Assembly: GCA_963698405.1 (NCBI GenBank)
Contig: CAVOQT010000017.1
Location: 186,001 to 250,000, forward strand
DNA: 64,000 nt
Direction of reading: 5' to 3'
From: SHZI01 sp963698405
GTDB taxonomy: Bacteria; Pseudomonadota; Gammaproteobacteria; Steroidobacterales; GCA-2729495
Shown: positions 8,986 to 18,354 of the stretch, in pieces
Position numbering within the stretch: position 1 is the stretch's first letter
Layout: each line of letters starts with the position of its first letter
The notes under the pieces: model-generated
Told to the model about the DNA's origin: nothing
The model's input: only the letters and a program-made list of their open reading frames with translations
Databases searched by the model: none
Translations under genes and position numbers: made by a program

Positions 8986-10470
8986 ATGGAATCCCTGCGC
9001 ATACTGATGATCACCGCCGAGTACACACCGCTCGCCAAGACCGGTGGACTGGCGGATATGGTCGCTGGTCTCTGCGCCCAGTTGGCCGCATCTGGCCATG
9101 ATGTACGCGTAGTCCTGCCGCGATATCGGGGGCTTGTACAGGCTGGCGACCCTGCGCCGTCTCCGACATTCCAGCGCTTCGGCGCTACGGGCATTTCACC
9201 CGTCGCACTGAACGGAACCCATCCTCCGTACGAGTTTCTCAGCAGCCATGCTGCCGGCCCGATCATCTATCAGCTCGATGCACCGGATTTTTTCTCCGGC
9301 GACAGCATTTATGGCGGTGGAGATACTGAAGCCCTGCGCTTCGCACTGCTCTCCCATGCCGCACTACACCTCTGCGAAGTCCTGGACTGGGCACCACATA
9401 TCGTTCACTGCCATGACTGGCACGCCTCACTCGCACCGCTGCTCCTGAATACGCATCAGCTACGCAAACCGGTATTCCGCACTGCGAACTCGATACTCAC
9501 GATTCACAACATCGGCTACCAGGGGGTTTTCCCGGCCGTGCTGGCCAGGGAACTGGGACTGGCTGAAACCAGCGCGCTGCTATCGAGCGAGGAACCCGCG
9601 CCACAGAGCCTGAACTTCCTGCGTACCGGCATCGCAACTGCAGATGCCCTGACCACGGTCAGCCCTACACATGCCAATGAAATTCTCACGCCAGAATACG
9701 GCAAGGGGCTGGACCTGCTGCTGCGGCAACGTCGCAACCGGCTGGTCGGCATTCTGAATGGCGTCGATTACAGTCGATGGGATCCCGTATCGGATCATTG
9801 GCTGCCGTCCAATTACAGTTCGGCCGATCCGCAAGGCAAGCTGCTGTGCAAGGCAGAACTGAGAAAGCGCTCCGGGCTTGATGATTCCGGACATGTACCG
9901 GTATTCGGCATGGTATCCCGGCTGGCCGAACAGAAAGGCATTGAGCTGGTCATCGAAGCCTTGCCAGCATACCTGCGCAACGGAGACTGTCAGGCAGTTG
10001 TCCTGGGCGAGGGTGACAAGCCATATGCCGAGGCCCTGCAACAACTGGCAATTGATATGCCCGGTCGCTTCGCATTTATCCCGGCCCATAGCGAAGCGAT
10101 CGCCCGGCTGGTTTTTGCGGGCAGCGATGCATTTCTGGTTCCGTCGCTATACGAACCCTGCGGCCTGACGCAGATGTACGCCCTGCGTTATGGCTCGGTA
10201 CCCGTCGTTCGTGACACGGGCGGGCTGCACGATACAGTCAGTCATTTCGACCCACACAGCGGCACCGGAACCGGCAGCGTTTTCCGACATCCTGATGCCG
10301 GCGGTCTGAGCTGGGCGATCAGTCAGATTCTCAGCTGGTACCAGCAGCCATCCACATGGCAGAAGCTGCGCCATAACGGCATGAGCCAGGACTTTTCATG
10401 GGCACACCAGACGCCCCACTATCTGGCCCTCTACCGGCGTCTCGCCGGCCTGCACCCGGAGTCGGCCTGA
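8986..10470 (+). CDS. glgA: Glycogen synthase (ADP-glucose)
   Basis: A 494-aa GT5-family starch/glycogen synthase, transferring glucose from ADP-glucose to the non-reducing end of alpha-1,4-glucan in the cytoplasm. The N-terminal KTGGLADM (18-25) binds ADP-glucose. The C-terminal Rossmann half carries PSLYEPCGLTQMYALRYG, with the conserved EX7E arrangement, and RDTGGL. Length is normal. No strong Shine-Dalgarno precedes the ATG at 8986. It is the first gene of a glycogen cluster and converges on malQ with a 75-nt overlap of the two 3' ends. Confidence 0.95.
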   Translation: MESLRILMITAEYTPLAKTGGLADMVAGLCAQLAASGHDVRVVLPRYRGLVQAGDPAPSPTFQRFGATGISPVALNGTHPPYEFLSSHAAGPIIYQLDAPDFFSGDSIYGGGDTEALRFALLSHAALHLCEVLDWAPHIVHCHDWHASLAPLLLNTHQLRKPVFRTANSILTIHNIGYQGVFPAVLARELGLAETSALLSSEEPAPQSLNFLRTGIATADALTTVSPTHANEILTPEYGKGLDLLLRQRRNRLVGILNGVDYSRWDPVSDHWLPSNYSSADPQGKLLCKAELRKRSGLDDSGHVPVFGMVSRLAEQKGIELVIEALPAYLRNGDCQAVVLGEGDKPYAEALQQLAIDMPGRFAFIPAHSEAIARLVFAGSDAFLVPSLYEPCGLTQMYALRYGSVPVVRDTGGLHDTVSHFDPHSGTGTGSVFRHPDAGGLSWAISQILSWYQQPSTWQKLRHNGMSQDFSWAHQTPHYLALYRRLAGLHPESA

Positions 10471-11928
10471 AGCCACAGCGAGTGCCTGCCAATCGGCGGC
10501 ACACTGCGCCGGTACCTGCGACCAGTCAAAACGCCAGGCCCAGTTACCCGTTGTCGTACCAGGGATATTCATCCGCGCCGCCGAGTCCAGCCCCAGCAAA
10601 TCCTGAAGCGGGAATATGGCTACGCGTGCCGGCGAATGCCAGACGGCATCGATGAGCGCCGCTGGCAAATCCACAACACCACAGTGCAGAACCGTACGGA
10701 CGTAATGCCGGGTTTCCTCACTGAGTCCCCGATACCAGCCGACCAGTGTGTCGTTGTCATGCGTACCGGTATAAATCACCGCTTCTTCAATGTGCTTGTC
10801 GGGCAAATATGGATTGTCCGATGACCCGTCAAAAGCAAATTGCATGACCAGCATGCCGGGCAAGGCAAACTGACTGCGCAGTTGATGTACTTCCGGCGTT
10901 ATCGTCCCCAGATCCTCGGCGACGAAGTGGCGCCCCGCGCTGCCCGCCCCCAGCGCGCTTAACAGCGCCGCGCCCGGTGCTTCGCGCCAGTACCCCTCGC
11001 GCGCCGAGCTCGCGCCCACAGGCACCTCCCAGTACGCCTGCAGGCCACGGAAGTGATCGATCCGCAGGCAATCAAAGCGCCGCAACTGGTTATCTACCCG
11101 CTCCCGCCACCAGCGGAAACCATCGGCCTCCATCCGGTCCCAGGCATACAGCGGATTACCCCACACCTGCCCCTCATCGCTGAAGTAGTCGGGCGGTACG
11201 CCTGCCACCGCTTCGGGCTGCCCCTCACGATCTACCCGGAACAGTGTCTGGTGCCACCAGACATCGGCGCTGTCCAGATCAACGTAGATCGGCAGATCGC
11301 CCATCAGCTGCACACCACGGCTCTGCGCATAGCAGCGAAAATCAGTCCACTGCTGATCGAAAACCCACTGTTCAAAAGCCACTTCGCGGATGCGTATATC
11401 GGCCTGCTTGAGCAGCCCGGATATCGCAGCGGGTACCCGATGACGGATCGGCTCAGGCCAGGTCCACCAGCCCGCCTCACCGTACTGTTCACGGGCTACC
11501 CTGAACAATGCATAGGGCAGCAGCCAGGCACGCTGTGCTTGCCAGTAGGCAGAAAATTCTTTGCGCTGCTCATGACTGGCTGCCTGTCGAAACCCGTCCC
11601 AGGCCTGGTGCAAAAGCGCAGACCGCTGCTCCCAGTCGCCGCCCGCAACGCATGCTCCGGGCGGCAGCCATCCGGCCACCTGCAACGGTACCGGATCGAG
11701 CAGACGTGAATTGCCGGCAAAAGCAGAAGTCAGCTGGTAGGGCGAGAGCGACTCACCGACCGGACCGACCGGCAACATCTGCCAGAGACTGAACCCACCA
11801 TCGGCCAGCAGATCAGCGAAGCGTCGCGCATCTTCACCCAGCACACCGCTTTCCCAGCGGCCGGGCAAGGAGGTTGGATGCAGCAAAACGCCGGCACAGC
11901 GGCCCTGTGAAAGGAGGTCGGTAAGCAA
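10396..11928 (-). CDS. malQ: 4-alpha-glucanotransferase (amylomaltase)
   Basis: A GH77 enzyme of about 510 aa that transfers alpha-1,4-glucan segments between chains during maltodextrin and glycogen turnover. Conserved sites are HPTSLPG near the N-terminus, the nucleophile region RIDHFRGLQAYWEVP, the acid/base region FVAEDLG and the YTGTHDNDT motif. The TTG at 11928 is preferred because GGAG lies 6 nt upstream; a TTG at 11955 would overlap glgC by 14 nt. The C-terminus runs about 25 residues past the usual core end and overlaps the 3' end of glgA on the opposite strand. It lies just downstream of glgC and is probably co-transcribed with it. Confidence 0.93.
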   Translation of the reverse strand: MLTDLLSQGRCAGVLLHPTSLPGRWESGVLGEDARRFADLLADGGFSLWQMLPVGPVGESLSPYQLTSAFAGNSRLLDPVPLQVAGWLPPGACVAGGDWEQRSALLHQAWDGFRQAASHEQRKEFSAYWQAQRAWLLPYALFRVAREQYGEAGWWTWPEPIRHRVPAAISGLLKQADIRIREVAFEQWVFDQQWTDFRCYAQSRGVQLMGDLPIYVDLDSADVWWHQTLFRVDREGQPEAVAGVPPDYFSDEGQVWGNPLYAWDRMEADGFRWWRERVDNQLRRFDCLRIDHFRGLQAYWEVPVGASSAREGYWREAPGAALLSALGAGSAGRHFVAEDLGTITPEVHQLRSQFALPGMLVMQFAFDGSSDNPYLPDKHIEEAVIYTGTHDNDTLVGWYRGLSEETRHYVRTVLHCGVVDLPAALIDAVWHSPARVAIFPLQDLLGLDSAARMNIPGTTTGNWAWRFDWSQVPAQCAADWQALAVASGRLRVQAGETPVEGQIVGRLVCP

Positions 11929-11941
11929 TCTCGTCTCCGGC

Positions 11942-13273
11942 TCAGTCTTGTGCAACTGGTGTAGCGCTTGCGGCCGGCCTCACAGGCGATGCGCTGCAGC
12001 TCTTCAGCATGTCCTGGGTAACCAGCACCACACCCTGCTCGGTAACATGAAAACGCTGCCTGTCCAGCGCCTTGTCCTCTCCAATCACCATGCCATCCGG
12101 CACCAGGCAACCTTCATCGACAATCGCCCGGCTGATACGACAACCGCGGCCAATGGTGACATGCGGCAAGACGACTGACCGGAACACCTCGCTGCGCTCA
12201 TCGACGGTGACATTGAAAAACAGCAGGGATTCACGCACCACCGCACCGGAAACAATGCAGCCGCCCGCCACCATCGAGTTGACCGCAACACCGCGCCTGC
12301 CCTCCTCGTCGAGCACAAACTTTGCACAGGGTGTCTGCTCCTGATAGGTCCAGATCGGCCAGTCGGAATCGTAGAGATTGAGTTCCGGGCTGACGAAGAT
12401 CAGCTCCATGTTTGCCGCATAAAATGCGTCTACGGTACCTACATCCCGCCAGTAGGCCTGGGCTTCGGTCTCCACGCTCTCGAAGGGATAGGCAAATATC
12501 CGGCTGCTGCCGATCGCAGCCGGGACGATGTTCTTGCCGAAGTCATGCGCTGAAGCCGGATCAAGTGCATCCCGGTTCAGCGTGGCACGCAGATAGTCCA
12601 CGCTGAATACATAGATACCCATCGAAGCCAGCGCGACATCAGTACGGCCGGGCATCGGTTCCGGATTCCTGGGCTTCTCGTTGAAACGGACGATGCGCTG
12701 GTCGGTATCCAGTGTGGCGATGCCGAATTCATGTGCTTCGCGTATCGGCACCTGCACTACGCCAAGTGTTACATCCGCCGCGCGAGCCACGTGAAAAGCA
12801 ATCATCGGCCCATAGTCCATCTTGTAGACATGGTCACCCGCGAGTACCAGCACCAGCTCCGGATCATGTGCCTGGATGATGTCGAGATTCTGGTAGACGC
12901 AGTCGGCAGTACCCCGGTACCAGAGTTCACCCAGCTTCTGCTGGGCCGGAACCAGCTGGACAAATTCTCCCAACTCACCACGCAGGTAACCCCACCCTCT
13001 CTGAATATGCTGGGTCAGGGAATGTGACTTGTATTGCGTCATGACCAGAATCTGCCGGATTCCGGAGTTCACGCAATTGGAAAGACTGAAATCGATAATG
13101 CGATATTTGCCGCCAAACGGGGTCGCCGGCTTGGCCCTGTGCTCGGTCAGTTGACGCAGGCGCTCGCCCCGTCCACCGGCCATTACGATGGCCATAGTGC
13201 TCTTGGTAAGCTGGCTGACAAAGCGCCCCGAACGCATTGGTTTTGCGGTGCCGCCTGGATAGAAGATGCTCAT
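11942..13273 (-). CDS. glgC: Glucose-1-phosphate adenylyltransferase (ADP-glucose pyrophosphorylase)
   Basis: A 443-aa enzyme making ADP-glucose from ATP and glucose-1-phosphate, the committed step of glycogen synthesis. It shows the nucleotidyltransferase signature GGRGERLRQLTEHRAKPA, the FGGKYRIIDFSLSNC motif, AGDHVYKMDY, and a C-terminal left-handed helix domain. The ATG at 13273 is chosen because GAGG sits 5 nt upstream; an upstream GTG at 13300 would add 9 residues. It is divergent from glgB with only 93 nt between the starts, so a shared promoter region is likely. Allosteric control by glycolytic intermediates is known for the family, not shown here. Confidence 0.96.
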   Translation of the reverse strand: MSIFYPGGTAKPMRSGRFVSQLTKSTMAIVMAGGRGERLRQLTEHRAKPATPFGGKYRIIDFSLSNCVNSGIRQILVMTQYKSHSLTQHIQRGWGYLRGELGEFVQLVPAQQKLGELWYRGTADCVYQNLDIIQAHDPELVLVLAGDHVYKMDYGPMIAFHVARAADVTLGVVQVPIREAHEFGIATLDTDQRIVRFNEKPRNPEPMPGRTDVALASMGIYVFSVDYLRATLNRDALDPASAHDFGKNIVPAAIGSSRIFAYPFESVETEAQAYWRDVGTVDAFYAANMELIFVSPELNLYDSDWPIWTYQEQTPCAKFVLDEEGRRGVAVNSMVAGGCIVSGAVVRESLLFFNVTVDERSEVFRSVVLPHVTIGRGCRISRAIVDEGCLVPDGMVIGEDKALDRQRFHVTEQGVVLVTQDMLKSCSASPVRPAASATPVAQD

Positions 13274-13366
13274 GACCGCCTCACACGCCCGATGTGTCAC
13301 ACTGCCAATGAATGTAACACCATACGGCTACTTGTTCACCCGGATTGATAAGGCCTGAAGTCAGCC

Positions 13367-15571
13367 ATGCGGCCACCGACCCGACAGACCCAGATTCCAT
13401 CCAGCGCCCTGGCCAGCATCCCGTTACAGCGCCTGATGGAAGCCCGTCACCACGATCCTTTCGAACTCCTCGGCAGGCATCCGCTGGGGCCTGATGAGGT
13501 CGTGGTGCGGGCGCTGCTGCCCCACACTGCGGCGGTGACCATCGCGGAGGCCGAACTCACACTGACCCGCGTTGGTGACACCGATCTGTTCGAGTGGCGT
13601 GGCCTGGCGCGACTGGTTCCGGCGCGATATCGGCTGCGTACCGTGGCGGGCGATGGAAGCAGCGACGAGCGCTTTGATCCCTATTGCTTCCCCCCGCTGC
13701 TGAGCGATGAGGATCTGGGTCGCTTCAACGCGGGGCTGCATAACTCGGCTTACCGTTTCATGGGCAGCCACCATGTCACGGCAGATGGCATCACCGGGAT
13801 CCGCTTTGCCGTCTGGGCACCTGAAGCTGAGCGGGTCAGCGTGGTGGGCGACTTCAATCGCTGGGATGGCCGTTGCCACCCCATGCGCGTGCGCGGCAGC
13901 TCAGGCGTCTGGGAGCTGTTTATTCCCGGCCTGCAGAACACGGTCTACAAATACGAGATCCGCAATCGTCATAACGGTGACCTCCTGCTTAAATGCGACC
14001 CCTATGGCCGTGAGGCAGAGCTGCGTCCGGCAACCGCATCCATCGCACGGCTACCGGCTGAATACACATGGCGGGACGATGAGTGGATCGCGGCCCGCGC
14101 CAGTTGGCAGTGGCTGCATGCGCCGGTCTCGATTTATGAAGTGCACCTGGGTTCATGGCGGCAGGGTTCGGGTCATGCGCCACTCAGCTATCGCGCTGCC
14201 GCCGACCTTCTGGTGCCCTATGCCGTGGAGCTCGGGTTTAGCCATCTCGAACTCATGCCATTGACGGAACACCCTCTGGATGAGTCATGGGGTTACCAGC
14301 CCGTGGGTTACTTTGCCGCAACCTGCCGGTTCGGATCACCGGATGATCTGCGTTATCTGATCGACACCTGCCATCAGGCGGGTATCGGCGTGATTCTCGA
14401 CTGGGTACCCGGACACTTCCCCCGCGACAGCCATGGTCTGGCCTGCTTCGACGGCTCGCCGCTTTATGAATACAGCGACCCCAGGAAGGGCAGTCACCCT
14501 GACTGGGGCACGCTGGTATTCAACTACGATCGCCGTGAAGTGCGCAGCTTTCTGCTTTCCAGCGCGCGTTTCTGGCTCGAGGAATTTCATATCGACGGCC
14601 TGCGTGTCGATGCGGTCGCCTCAATGTTGTATCTGGATTATTCACGCAGACCCGGCCAGTGGCTGCCGAACCAGCACGGTGGCAACGAAAACCTGGAAGC
14701 AGTGTCATTCCTGCAGGAACTGAATGCCATGACACACCACGATTTTCCGGGCTCCATCACCATCGCCGAGGAATCCACGGCATGGCCGGGCGTCAGCCGG
14801 CCAATTGAGCTTGGCGGACTCGGCTTCAGCATGAAGTGGAACATGGGCTGGATGCACGACACACTCAAGTACATGTCAATGGATCCGGTCCACCGAAAAC
14901 ACCACCATGATCTGCTGACCTTTGGTCCGCTGTATGCCTTCAGCGAGAATTTTGTACTGCCGCTGTCGCATGACGAAGTTGTACACCTCAAGCGATCGAT
15001 GCTCGGCAAGATGCCTGGCGATGACTGGCAGCGCCTTGCCAATCTGCGGCTCACCTATACGTATCAGTGGACATATCCGGGCAAGAAACTGTTATTCATG
15101 GGTAGCGAGCTTGCCCAGCCATCGGAATGGAACGTACGGGATACGCTGCCCTGGCACCTGCTGGACGATCCGCGACATGGCGGTATGCAGCGACTGGTGC
15201 GCGATCTCAACCACATCTACAAGACACATGCGGCCTTGCACGCACTCGACTTTGACTCCACCGGTTTTCAGTGGCTGAGCTGGGATGATGCAGAAAATTC
15301 AGTCTTGAGCTTCTTGCGTCGAGCTGGCGACGCCTGTCTGCTGGTCGCGCTGAATTTCACTCCGGTTGCGCGCTCCGGCTACCGGATCGGCGTGCCGCAT
15401 GCGGGCCAGTACCGCGAGATCCTGAATTCAGACTCGCGGTTCTATGGCGGCAGCGACCTGGGCAATCCGGTCCCGCTGACGGCAGAACCCGTTCCCTGCA
15501 TGCATCAGCCATGGTCCATCCTGATCAGCATCCCACCACTTGCCGGCGTCATTTTTGCGCCAGTGAGCTGA
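13367..15571 (+). CDS. glgB: 1,4-alpha-glucan branching enzyme
   Basis: A 734-aa GH13 branching enzyme that makes alpha-1,6 branches in glycogen. An N-terminal CBM48 pair is followed by the catalytic barrel: GLRVDAVASMLYLDYSR (nucleophile Asp), ITIAEESTAWPGVS (acid/base Glu) and LSHDEVVHLK (third Asp). Length matches the E. coli-type long form with the extra N-terminal module. It stops 14 nt before the end of glgP, which converges on it, leaving no room for a terminator between them. Confidence 0.96.
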   Translation: MRPPTRQTQIPSSALASIPLQRLMEARHHDPFELLGRHPLGPDEVVVRALLPHTAAVTIAEAELTLTRVGDTDLFEWRGLARLVPARYRLRTVAGDGSSDERFDPYCFPPLLSDEDLGRFNAGLHNSAYRFMGSHHVTADGITGIRFAVWAPEAERVSVVGDFNRWDGRCHPMRVRGSSGVWELFIPGLQNTVYKYEIRNRHNGDLLLKCDPYGREAELRPATASIARLPAEYTWRDDEWIAARASWQWLHAPVSIYEVHLGSWRQGSGHAPLSYRAAADLLVPYAVELGFSHLELMPLTEHPLDESWGYQPVGYFAATCRFGSPDDLRYLIDTCHQAGIGVILDWVPGHFPRDSHGLACFDGSPLYEYSDPRKGSHPDWGTLVFNYDRREVRSFLLSSARFWLEEFHIDGLRVDAVASMLYLDYSRRPGQWLPNQHGGNENLEAVSFLQELNAMTHHDFPGSITIAEESTAWPGVSRPIELGGLGFSMKWNMGWMHDTLKYMSMDPVHRKHHHDLLTFGPLYAFSENFVLPLSHDEVVHLKRSMLGKMPGDDWQRLANLRLTYTYQWTYPGKKLLFMGSELAQPSEWNVRDTLPWHLLDDPRHGGMQRLVRDLNHIYKTHAALHALDFDSTGFQWLSWDDAENSVLSFLRRAGDACLLVALNFTPVARSGYRIGVPHAGQYREILNSDSRFYGGSDLGNPVPLTAEPVPCMHQPWSILISIPPLAGVIFAPVS

Positions 15572-15585
15572 GCAGTACCACGCAT

Positions 15586-18210
15586 CTATATCCAGCGCAT
15601 GAGCCCCATTTCATAGGGATGCGCCAGATCTGCATGCCAGGGCAAGGCCCGGATCTGCAAATTCAGCGCTCCGCACCAGGGCGGACGAAAGACCACGCGA
15701 TAGCGCTGTACGCCTTCACTGTTTGCCGTACCGACCGGCTCAAAGAGCTCAACATAGGCATGATCATTGCCGACGATACGGTTACCACGCTCGGCAGCAC
15801 CACGCTCGGCAAAGCGTATTACGGAAACAGTCAGCTCGGAACACAGTTCGCGTGTAAGCAGACATTCAAGGCGCAAGTCTTCGGCTGACAGGCCGTGAAG
15901 CGTGACATCCACTTCAACTGTGACGGACTCATTGAAGTCGATACGCTGCCCGACACTGGCGGCCAGGCGCAGGCCGACCTTGGGCCATGCCTCACGCACC
16001 CGTTTTTTCCATTCGGCCAGCGTTATCGCGGCCGCATAGCCGTCCACACCCAGTTGTCGTCCACGACGTGCGGCGGGTGCATAGAACAGCCCCGCGTAGT
16101 CGTGCACGACACGATTCATGTTGAAGTTCGGCAGAATGGTCGACATGGAACGCTTGCACTTGCGTACCCAGCCCGGTGAGTAACCCAGCCGCTCGTCACG
16201 AGCATAGTAGAGCGGTATCACCTCATCCTGGAGGATCTCGTAAAGCGTTCGTGCATCGTGCCAGTCACGCTCCACCGTATCGTCAGAACGTGGCGAGGGC
16301 GGAATAGCCCAGCCATTGTCTCCATCGTAAGCTTCAGCCCACCAGCCATCGAGCACGCTGACGTTAACGGTACCGTTGATGGCCGCCTTCATGCCCGAGG
16401 TTCCGCTGGCCTCCATCGGATAGACCGGAGTATTCAGCCAGACATCCACACCGGAAGTCAGCAGTCTGCCCAGCCCCATGTCATAGCCTTCGACGATCAG
16501 CAGCTTCCCGGAAAACTCCGGCAACTGACTGACGCGGTGCAGTTCCTTCAACAACTCCTGGGCGGGCTGGTCAGCCGGATGTGCCTTGCCCGCAAAAACA
16601 AAGACCACTGGACGCTCATCGGTATCCACGATCTGTTTGAGCCAGCCAAGATCCTGCAGCAGCAAGGTTGCACGCTTGTAGGTCGCAAAACGTCGGCCAA
16701 AACCGATGGTCAGCACATCTGGCCGCTCAGGGTCGAGGTATTTGAGCAGCCGGTGCACATGCGCCTCGGAGAGCTGGTTCCGGCTGTGCTGGCGATGCAG
16801 ACGCTCCCGCAGACCACGCAGCATGGCTGCCTTGACCTGCTGGTTCACATACCAGAAACGCCCATCAGGAATGTCATCGATCCGGCTGAGCAGTTCACGA
16901 TCGGTGATCTGATAGCGCCACGATGGACCAAGATTCTGCTCCAGCAGATCCGCCCACTCCTTCTGCATAAAGGTCGGCACATGCACGCCATTCGTCACAT
17001 AGCCAACCGGATTTTCGGCCGCCGGCACTTCCGGCCATGCACCGGCGCAGATCTTCGATGTCACCCGGCCATGCAGTCGGCTGACCCCATTGACATGTCG
17101 TGAGCCGCTCAATGCGAGCCTGGTCATGTTGAAGCCGGAATGCTCATGACTTTCTCGCGCCAGGCCGAGAAACACCTCCTCGCTGATACCCAGTTCCGGA
17201 ACCATGCTGCGAAAGTGATTCAGGATCAGATCACGATCAAATACATCGTGGCCTGCAGATACCGGCGTGTGCGTGGTGAACACCGTGTCTGCTGCCACCA
17301 CCTCCATCGCCGCATCAAACACGAGACCGCCGACCACCAGCTCCCTTACCCGTTCAACGACCTGGAATGCCGCATGGCCCTCATTGATGTGCCAGACCCG
17401 CGGACTCAGCCCCGCCGCACGCAGGGCGCGAACACCACCGATGCCGAGAATGATTTCCTGCTGCAGCCGGAGCTGGCTGTCGCCACCGTACAGCTGCCGC
17501 GTAATCTGCCGATCCACGGGTTCGTTCGGAGCAAGATCCGTATCCAGCAAATAGACCGTGACCCGCCCAACACCAGCCTGCCAGACCTTGACGGCAACCT
17601 GTCGGCCATCGATCGGGCAATGCACCACGACCTCGTTACCCGCAGCATCACAGGTCGCCTGCACCGGTGCGTCGTAGGCCTGAATGCGCCCATATTCAGC
17701 GATCTGCTGACCGTGCTCATCTATCCGCTGATTGAAGTAGCCCTGACGGTAAAGCAGCCCAACTGCCACGAAAGGCAGCCGCATGTCGCTCGCAGTCTTG
17801 CAATGATCGCCGGCAAGAATGCCAAGCCCCCCGGAATAGATCGGGAAGCTCTCGTGATAGCCGAACTCTGCACAAAAATAGGCGATGAGATCTTCGTGAT
17901 CGAGGCCGGCCGGTTTGTAACCATCGACCTGCTGTTCCAGGTAAGAGTCATACTCCGCGACAGCGCGACGATAGGCGCCCAGGAAGGTGTCATTTCTTGC
18001 CGCCAGTTCCAGAACTGACTGGTCTATGCAGCGCAGAAACACTTTGGGATTTCGCCCGGTTCTCCACCACAGGTCCCGGTCGAGGGTATCAAACAGCTGA
18101 CGGGTTGGCCGGTGCCAGCTGAACCAGAGATTGGATGCCAATTCATTCAGGCGCTGGATCCGCTCCGGCAATCTGGCCTGTACGTGCAAGGGAAACTGTT
18201 GTCCGGTCAT
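15586..18210 (-). CDS. glgP: Alpha-glucan (glycogen) phosphorylase
   Basis: An 874-aa GT35 phosphorylase releasing glucose-1-phosphate from glycogen or maltodextrin. The pyridoxal-phosphate lysine lies in EASGTSGMKAAINGTVNV. The N-terminus (LNELASNLWFSWHRPTRQLF) is the DUF3417-type domain of the TIGR02094 class rather than the E. coli GlgP/MalP class, and YSGGLGILAGDHCK is also typical of this class. The ATG at 18210 begins MTGQQFPLHVQARLPERI. It completes the set glgA/B/C/P plus malQ, so storage glucan can be both built and degraded. Confidence 0.94.
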   Translation of the reverse strand: MTGQQFPLHVQARLPERIQRLNELASNLWFSWHRPTRQLFDTLDRDLWWRTGRNPKVFLRCIDQSVLELAARNDTFLGAYRRAVAEYDSYLEQQVDGYKPAGLDHEDLIAYFCAEFGYHESFPIYSGGLGILAGDHCKTASDMRLPFVAVGLLYRQGYFNQRIDEHGQQIAEYGRIQAYDAPVQATCDAAGNEVVVHCPIDGRQVAVKVWQAGVGRVTVYLLDTDLAPNEPVDRQITRQLYGGDSQLRLQQEIILGIGGVRALRAAGLSPRVWHINEGHAAFQVVERVRELVVGGLVFDAAMEVVAADTVFTTHTPVSAGHDVFDRDLILNHFRSMVPELGISEEVFLGLARESHEHSGFNMTRLALSGSRHVNGVSRLHGRVTSKICAGAWPEVPAAENPVGYVTNGVHVPTFMQKEWADLLEQNLGPSWRYQITDRELLSRIDDIPDGRFWYVNQQVKAAMLRGLRERLHRQHSRNQLSEAHVHRLLKYLDPERPDVLTIGFGRRFATYKRATLLLQDLGWLKQIVDTDERPVVFVFAGKAHPADQPAQELLKELHRVSQLPEFSGKLLIVEGYDMGLGRLLTSGVDVWLNTPVYPMEASGTSGMKAAINGTVNVSVLDGWWAEAYDGDNGWAIPPSPRSDDTVERDWHDARTLYEILQDEVIPLYYARDERLGYSPGWVRKCKRSMSTILPNFNMNRVVHDYAGLFYAPAARRGRQLGVDGYAAAITLAEWKKRVREAWPKVGLRLAASVGQRIDFNESVTVEVDVTLHGLSAEDLRLECLLTRELCSELTVSVIRFAERGAAERGNRIVGNDHAYVELFEPVGTANSEGVQRYRVVFRPPWCGALNLQIRALPWHADLAHPYEMGLMRWI

Positions 18211-18251
18211 GAAGCGCCTTCAGTGTTACGCAGCGAATGGATAGTCATTCG

Positions 18252-18311
18252 GCAAATTATGCCGCCTGCCGCATGGCACCGGCAATTTGCAGCTCGCAGT
18301 TTGTGAACTGC
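18252..18311. other. Two tandem inverted repeats between glgP and ligA
   Basis: The 144-nt space between the glgP start and the ligA stop holds two hairpins. The first pairs GCAAATT (18252-18258) plus GCCG (18261-18264) with CGGC (18280-18283) plus AATTTGC (18284-18290). The second is a perfect 6-bp stem, 18296-18301 with 18306-18311, around a TGTG loop. Neither has a clear T-run. They may be 3'-end structures of the ligA transcript or regulatory elements upstream of glgP. Confidence 0.45.
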
Positions 18312-18354
18312 AGCCATTACCAGGGTGACAGACAGCGGCCAAGCGTGCTTTCGC

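Noticed and set aside
11929..11955. Longer malQ start at TTG 11955 overlapping glgC
   Set aside because: The TTG at 11928 has a GGAG at proper spacing and avoids the overlap.
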